DNA of 8,448 nucleotides from Puniceicoccales bacterium. Lineage in GTDB: Bacteria > Verrucomicrobiota > Verrucomicrobiia > Opitutales > JAIRKQ01. The notes beneath the pieces are model-generated. The model had not been told where the DNA came from, searched no databases, and worked only from the letters and a program-made list of their open reading frames with translations. The stretch covers positions 1-8,448 of the forward strand of contig JAITRI010000031.1 in NCBI GenBank assembly GCA_031288455.1. The letters run 5' to 3'. Shown piece by piece: positions 5,287 through 8,448 of the stretch. The first letter of the stretch is position 1; each line of letters starts with the position of its first letter. Both the position numbers and the translations under genes were made by a program.

Positions 5287-7692
5287 TCACACATCCGCTA
5301 AATCATTCGATTGAATATTTTGCTTGCTGACGAGTCCCTTTGCCACTAGAGTTTCCATGATGCGAGCGGCGCGGTTGTATCCTATTTTCAACCGCCGCTG
5401 CAGCAGTGAAGTCGATGCGCGGTCGCTGTTGCGTATGATTTCAATGGCGCGCGGCATCATTTCATCCTCCCAGTTTTCCCCGGAAAAAATATCGCCGCCG
5501 TCACTTTCATCGCCGCTTTCCACTATGGCGTGAACATCCATGGCGTATTCCGGATCTCCATTTTTGTCGTGCAGGAAGCTGACGATTTTATTTATTTCCT
5601 CGTCCGACACCAGTGCTCCCTGTGCGCGCAGCAGACCACTTGCTCCGGGCGGCTGAAACAGCATATCGCCGCGCCCAAGCAACGCTTCCGCTCCTCCGTA
5701 GTCCAAAATTGTCCTGCTGTCGACTTTTGATGCCACCTTGAATGCGATTCTGCTGGGGAGATTCGCCTTTATTATTCCGGTGATGACGTTGACGGACGGA
5801 CGTTGGGTCGCCAGAATCAGATGTATTCCTGCCGCACGCGCCAACTGTGCGAGTCTTGCCACACAGGTTTCTATGTCCGCAGGGGCGACCATCATCAAAT
5901 CCGCCAGCTCATCGATTATGCACACGATGTATGGCATTTTTGTCTTTGGAATGGCAATGTTTTCGATATTTTTCGGAGCAACATCGTTAACGGCGGAACG
6001 CTCCTCCGGTGACAGTTCACGCTCCATTTCCTCGGCGCGCTTCGCTTCCGCCGCATCCTTCAAAATTTTAGCGTTAAAGCCGGCGATATTTCTCACGCCT
6101 GATTTCGCGAAAATCCTATAGCGCAGTTCCATTTCCGAAATGAGCCACTTCAGCGCATTCGGTACTTTTTTCGGATCCGTGACGACTGGGATGAGCATGT
6201 GCGGCAGGCTGTTGAAAACTTGCATCTCGACGATTTTTGGGTCGACCATTATGAACCTCAAATCATCCGGCGTCGAGTGGTACACGAGCGACGCAATGAT
6301 GGAATTTATGCAGACGGTCTTCCCGGATCCTGTTGCGCCGGCGATAAGCAGGTGCGGCATTTTCGACAGATCATTGATCATGGGATCTCCCGTTGTGCCG
6401 CGCCCGAGAACAATCGGAATGTCGGCCTTGCCACTTCTCCAGTCGACGGACTCCAAAATCTCCCGCAGGCATACCATCTGCGGATTGCGATTTGGCAGTT
6501 CCACTCCAACGCACCCGCGCCCGGGAACGGGCGCAAGTATTCTGACGGACTGCGCACGCAAACTCAGCGCGATGTTTTTGTCGAGATTGACAATTTTTTC
6601 GACGCGGACACCAGGTGCCGGAGAAATTTCATAGCGGGTGATGACGGGACCGGCGTACACTTCCCCCGGAGTAACGGCGATTCCAAACTGTGCCAGAGTG
6701 TCGATCAATTGCTTCAAAATAATTGAATGATCATCGTCACTGGCAGTTTTCTTAGCGCGCTGCAGCAGATCTATGGGCGGCAGCGTGTAATTCCCGCGCG
6801 TGCTTTCGCGCACAGTTTGGGATTTTTCCTGCACCCTGTGCGCCGTCTGCTTTTCGGCAGTTTTCTTAGCCTTGACATTTTTTACGGCGCCGCTGCGGAA
6901 TATTTTTGAAAAAATCCAAAGGATGGCCGTGAAAAATTTTTTCAAAACCCACAGCGCAGCTTTTAGGATGTACTTTGCCGTTGCGCATGCCGCGCGGCAT
7001 ATGCATGCACACTGCCCGATTCTTTTTTCAAGTGCGCAGTTGAATGATACTCCTCCGGTGAACACATAGGACGCCGAGAGCGCAAATGTGCACAGCAGCA
7101 GAATCGCGCCGCCGCTGTCGGAAAAAATTTTACCGAATGCCAGTCGAAACATGAAACATCCGATCGTGCCGCCTAATCCAGCGGAAAATTTATTGGCGGA
7201 AAAATTCGCAAAACTTTCCGGCGACATGAACTTCCACTGGATATATTCCAACAGCCCAGTTGCGGCGATGAACATTGCCACGAGCGCAATGCACCTTCCT
7301 CCATTCAGCGGCTTTGTTTCGGGCGTGAATAGCATCAGCGCCACAGCAAATAGACCAATGGGAAGCAGCCACGCCGCAAATCCGAAATACCTCATGGCAA
7401 AAAATGCAACGCCCGCTCCAAATTCTCCGAATATGTTCTCGTCGGCGTATGGCTCGTGGGTGTATGATGTGACAAATTTCGTCTGACTCGGTGAAAAATC
7501 AAGCAGTGCCGCCAGTAGCATCGCCGCCAGCGCAAAAATAATCACGCCCGCAGCAACGCGCCGCCGCCTAACGGCACCGTTTTTCCTTTGCCGCTGAATA
7601 AATTTCCACTCCCTCTGAGAAATCATTGGCCACATGGAAATACTTTCGCGGAAATAGTCAGTTCTTTTCTTGTGCCATCTGCGACCGCTCAA
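5287..7692 (-). CDS. ftsK: DNA translocase FtsK/SpoIIIE
   Basis: FtsK is a septum-anchored hexameric ATPase that pumps chromosomal DNA and activates XerCD dimer resolution. The product is 801 residues from TTG 7692 (weak GGA upstream), or 782/779 from ATG 7635/7626; no start is decisive. Residues 41-45 are an Arg cluster, followed by membrane segments near 46-64, 92-121, 133-149, 173-187 and 194-212. After a Lys-rich linker (about 265-300), the motor has an alpha-domain region (PGPV-like AGPVITRYEISPAPGVRV, 347-364), Walker A GATGSGKT (452-459) and Walker B VCIIDELADLMM (590-601, with D594 and E595). HLILATQRPSVNVITG (624-639) and the LLGRGDMLF block (671-679) follow. Residues 741-793 form the gamma winged-helix domain that reads KOPS-like sites (STSLLQRRLKIGYNRAARIM). 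The linker is short compared with E. coli FtsK and closer to SpoIIIE-like lengths. The gene is intact. It leads the minus-strand run but is separated from glyQS by 311 bases. Confidence 0.96.
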   Translation of the reverse strand: MSGRRWHKKRTDYFRESISMWPMISQREWKFIQRQRKNGAVRRRRVAAGVIIFALAAMLLAALLDFSPSQTKFVTSYTHEPYADENIFGEFGAGVAFFAMRYFGFAAWLLPIGLFAVALMLFTPETKPLNGGRCIALVAMFIAATGLLEYIQWKFMSPESFANFSANKFSAGLGGTIGCFMFRLAFGKIFSDSGGAILLLCTFALSASYVFTGGVSFNCALEKRIGQCACICRAACATAKYILKAALWVLKKFFTAILWIFSKIFRSGAVKNVKAKKTAEKQTAHRVQEKSQTVRESTRGNYTLPPIDLLQRAKKTASDDDHSIILKQLIDTLAQFGIAVTPGEVYAGPVITRYEISPAPGVRVEKIVNLDKNIALSLRAQSVRILAPVPGRGCVGVELPNRNPQMVCLREILESVDWRSGKADIPIVLGRGTTGDPMINDLSKMPHLLIAGATGSGKTVCINSIIASLVYHSTPDDLRFIMVDPKIVEMQVFNSLPHMLIPVVTDPKKVPNALKWLISEMELRYRIFAKSGVRNIAGFNAKILKDAAEAKRAEEMERELSPEERSAVNDVAPKNIENIAIPKTKMPYIVCIIDELADLMMVAPADIETCVARLAQLARAAGIHLILATQRPSVNVITGIIKANLPSRIAFKVASKVDSRTILDYGGAEALLGRGDMLFQPPGASGLLRAQGALVSDEEINKIVSFLHDKNGDPEYAMDVHAIVESGDESDGGDIFSGENWEDEMMPRAIEIIRNSDRASTSLLQRRLKIGYNRAARIMETLVAKGLVSKQNIQSNDLADV

Positions 7693-7781
7693 ATTTTCCG
7701 CAGCTGTGGCGCGTTCTCTTCAGTCTCCCGAAGCACCGTAATTTCTGTGAAAATCCTACCGCTGCGCCGTTTTTGTTTAGC

Positions 7782-7854
7782 GTTTACGCCTCCGGCGGGC
7801 AGGGGCGTAGCCCCTGCACCCGCCGCATCCTGCGGATGCGGACCGCTCCGCGTG
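7782..7854 (+). repeat. 73-bp hairpin element, copy A
   Basis: The element begins GTTTACGCCTCCGGCGGGC and ends CCGCTCCGCGTG. It contains two perfect 8-bp stems with 3-base loops: GCAGGGGC-GTA-GCCCCTGC, then CCGCATCC-TGC-GGATGCGG. A further GCGGA/TCCGC pairing would compete with the second stem. It differs from copy B at only four positions, two of them in a hairpin loop. Confidence 0.85.
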
Positions 7855-7896
7855 TGTAATCCTGTGCCGCTTCGCACTCCGGCGCGCCTGAAATTT

Positions 7897-7935
7897 CTCC
7901 CCACCCTCCTCGCCTCCGGCGAGGAGGGTGGGGAG
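7897..7935. repeat. Perfect 18-bp inverted repeat with 3-base loop
   Basis: Arms 7897-7914 and 7918-7935 are exact reverse complements (CTCCCCACCC...CGCC) around the loop TCC. As RNA this would be a very stable hairpin. No T-run follows in either direction (TGGGAG on the plus strand, AAATTT on the minus), so it does not fit an intrinsic terminator. Confidence 0.85.
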
Positions 7936-8155
7936 TGGGAGCGCGATTGGACCAGGGTAATGCGAATCTTTCGGCAATGCGGCCGCCCTAAAATAATGGC
8001 CAGGGCGGGCGCCACAGTCCCAGTGCGCACAAATTTAAAGAAAAGAAGATGGAAGCACGAAAAAAATGTGATTTTCCGTGTGGATGCGTCTGTGTTTCAC
8101 AGCAAAAAATGCAACCGCGAACATAGGGCGCATTGGCTCTTCTCTGCGACGCTTT

Positions 8156-8228
8156 GTTTATGCCTCCGGCGGGCAGGGGCACAGCCCCTGCACACGCCGC
8201 ATCCTGCGGATGCGGACCGCTCCGCGTG
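8156..8228 (+). repeat. 73-bp hairpin element, copy B
   Basis: Same length and orientation as copy A. Stems are 8173-8180/8184-8191 (GCAGGGGC, loop ACA) and 8197-8204/8208-8215 (CCGCATCC, loop TGC). An outer CACGC/GCGTG pairing (8193-8197 with 8224-8228) could enclose the second hairpin, sharing one base with it. This is the best copy for defining the element's ends. Confidence 0.85.
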
Positions 8229-8325
8229 AGGGGCGGAAATCCCATGGCACGCGTGAGATGGCGGAATTCTCCGGAAAATGAAAACTAAAAATAAAATCGT
8301 CGGCGATTTAAAGAAAGAGGCCACG

Positions 8326-8347
8326 GGGAACTAAAAACATTGGCGCC
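8326..8347 (+). repeat. Short dispersed repeat, copy 2
   Basis: This is the partner of 5065-5086 (19 of 22 bases). Two looser relatives sit nearby: ACTAAAAATAAA at about 8284 and CCCTAAAAATACGGCGCC from about 8358. The AT-rich core followed by GGCG may be a recurring motif between hairpin elements, though the looser matches could be chance. Confidence 0.45.
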
Positions 8348-8385
8348 GAGCACTTTTCCCTAAAAATACGGCGCCGCGTACTTGC

Positions 8386-8448
8386 GTTTACGCCTCCGGC
8401 GGGCAGGGGCACAGCCCCTGCACACGCCGCATCCTGCGGATGCGGACC
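8386..8448 (+). repeat. 73-bp hairpin element, copy C (cut by window edge)
   Basis: The first 63 bases match copy B except for one C/T difference in the GTTTA[CT]GCC leader. Both 8-bp stems are complete and the last 10 bases fall outside the window. Near-identity with copy B suggests recent spread or ongoing homogenisation. Confidence 0.85.

Larger units (their letters stand above)
7693..8448. other. Gene-free, hairpin-rich region upstream of ftsK
   Basis: I find no supported gene in these 756 bases. Open frames of 60-210 codons cross it on both strands, but they run straight through palindromic repeats and give Arg/Pro/Cys-rich products with no domain. It holds three copies of a 73-bp element (the third cut by the window edge), a perfect 18-bp inverted repeat and one copy of a 22-bp dispersed repeat. 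Any ftsK promoter would be here, but no good -35/-10 pair was found. Confidence 0.7.

Noticed and set aside
4691..5314. 207-codon plus-strand frame across the glyQS start and intergenic hairpins
   Set aside because: It is antisense to conserved GlyRS sequence and then runs through three palindromes; no family features.
7689..8030. Minus-strand 113-codon frame whose TGA overlaps the ftsK TTG
   Set aside because: The overlap looks like coupling, but the frame is made of hairpin element A and the 18-bp inverted repeat, with Arg/Pro-rich content and no domain.
7588..8229. 213-codon plus-strand frame upstream of ftsK
   Set aside because: It starts antisense to ftsK and crosses copies A and B of the hairpin element. 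The repeated reading of A and B in several frames shows the DNA, not the protein, is conserved.
7782..8448. CRISPR array
   Set aside because: The repeats are 73 bp, contain several hairpins, are spaced about 300 and 157 bases apart, and have no uniform spacers or cas genes.

Overview
The window is about 8.4 kb of bacterial chromosome. It carries a four-gene run on the minus strand, a repeat-rich partial gene on the plus strand at the left edge, and a non-coding, hairpin-rich right end. Read along the minus strand the genes are ftsK (DNA translocase), an alpha2-type glycyl-tRNA synthetase, a small CesT-like type III secretion chaperone, and sctC (YscC/HrcC-type secretin). The secretin implies a Gram-negative, probably host-associated bacterium with a type III secretion system (T3SS). 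Single-subunit GlyRS next to T3SS parts would fit a PVC-type lineage (Verrucomicrobiota, Lentisphaerota or Chlamydiota relatives). That placement is an inference and rests on no marker that settles it.

Layout: 1-557 is the 3' end of a charged coiled-coil protein built from 11- and 15-residue repeats plus a larger duplicated module. 601-890 looks like a decayed relative of the same kind of protein, with no start codon and a frameshift. 899-1144 holds a minus-strand reading frame overlapping and following the end of sctC that may be a displaced C-terminal tail. 1009-4975 is the tightly packed block glyQS, chaperone, sctC, whose genes overlap by 10 and 4 bases. 4976-5286 is an intergenic region with a three-hairpin element. 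5287-7692 is ftsK. 7693-8448 has no convincing gene and holds three copies of a 73-bp hairpin element, the last cut by the window edge, plus a separate perfect 18-bp inverted repeat.

How the genes fit together: ftsK and glyQS are housekeeping functions (chromosome segregation at the septum, glycine charging). The chaperone and sctC are T3SS parts that appear translationally coupled to the end of glyQS, so an outer-membrane export ring and a substrate chaperone may share a transcript with a core translation gene. The plus-strand coiled-coil gene converges on this block. It could be an exported or surface protein, but nothing in the sequence proves that. No tRNA, rRNA, CRISPR array, insertion sequence or convincing U-tract terminator was seen.
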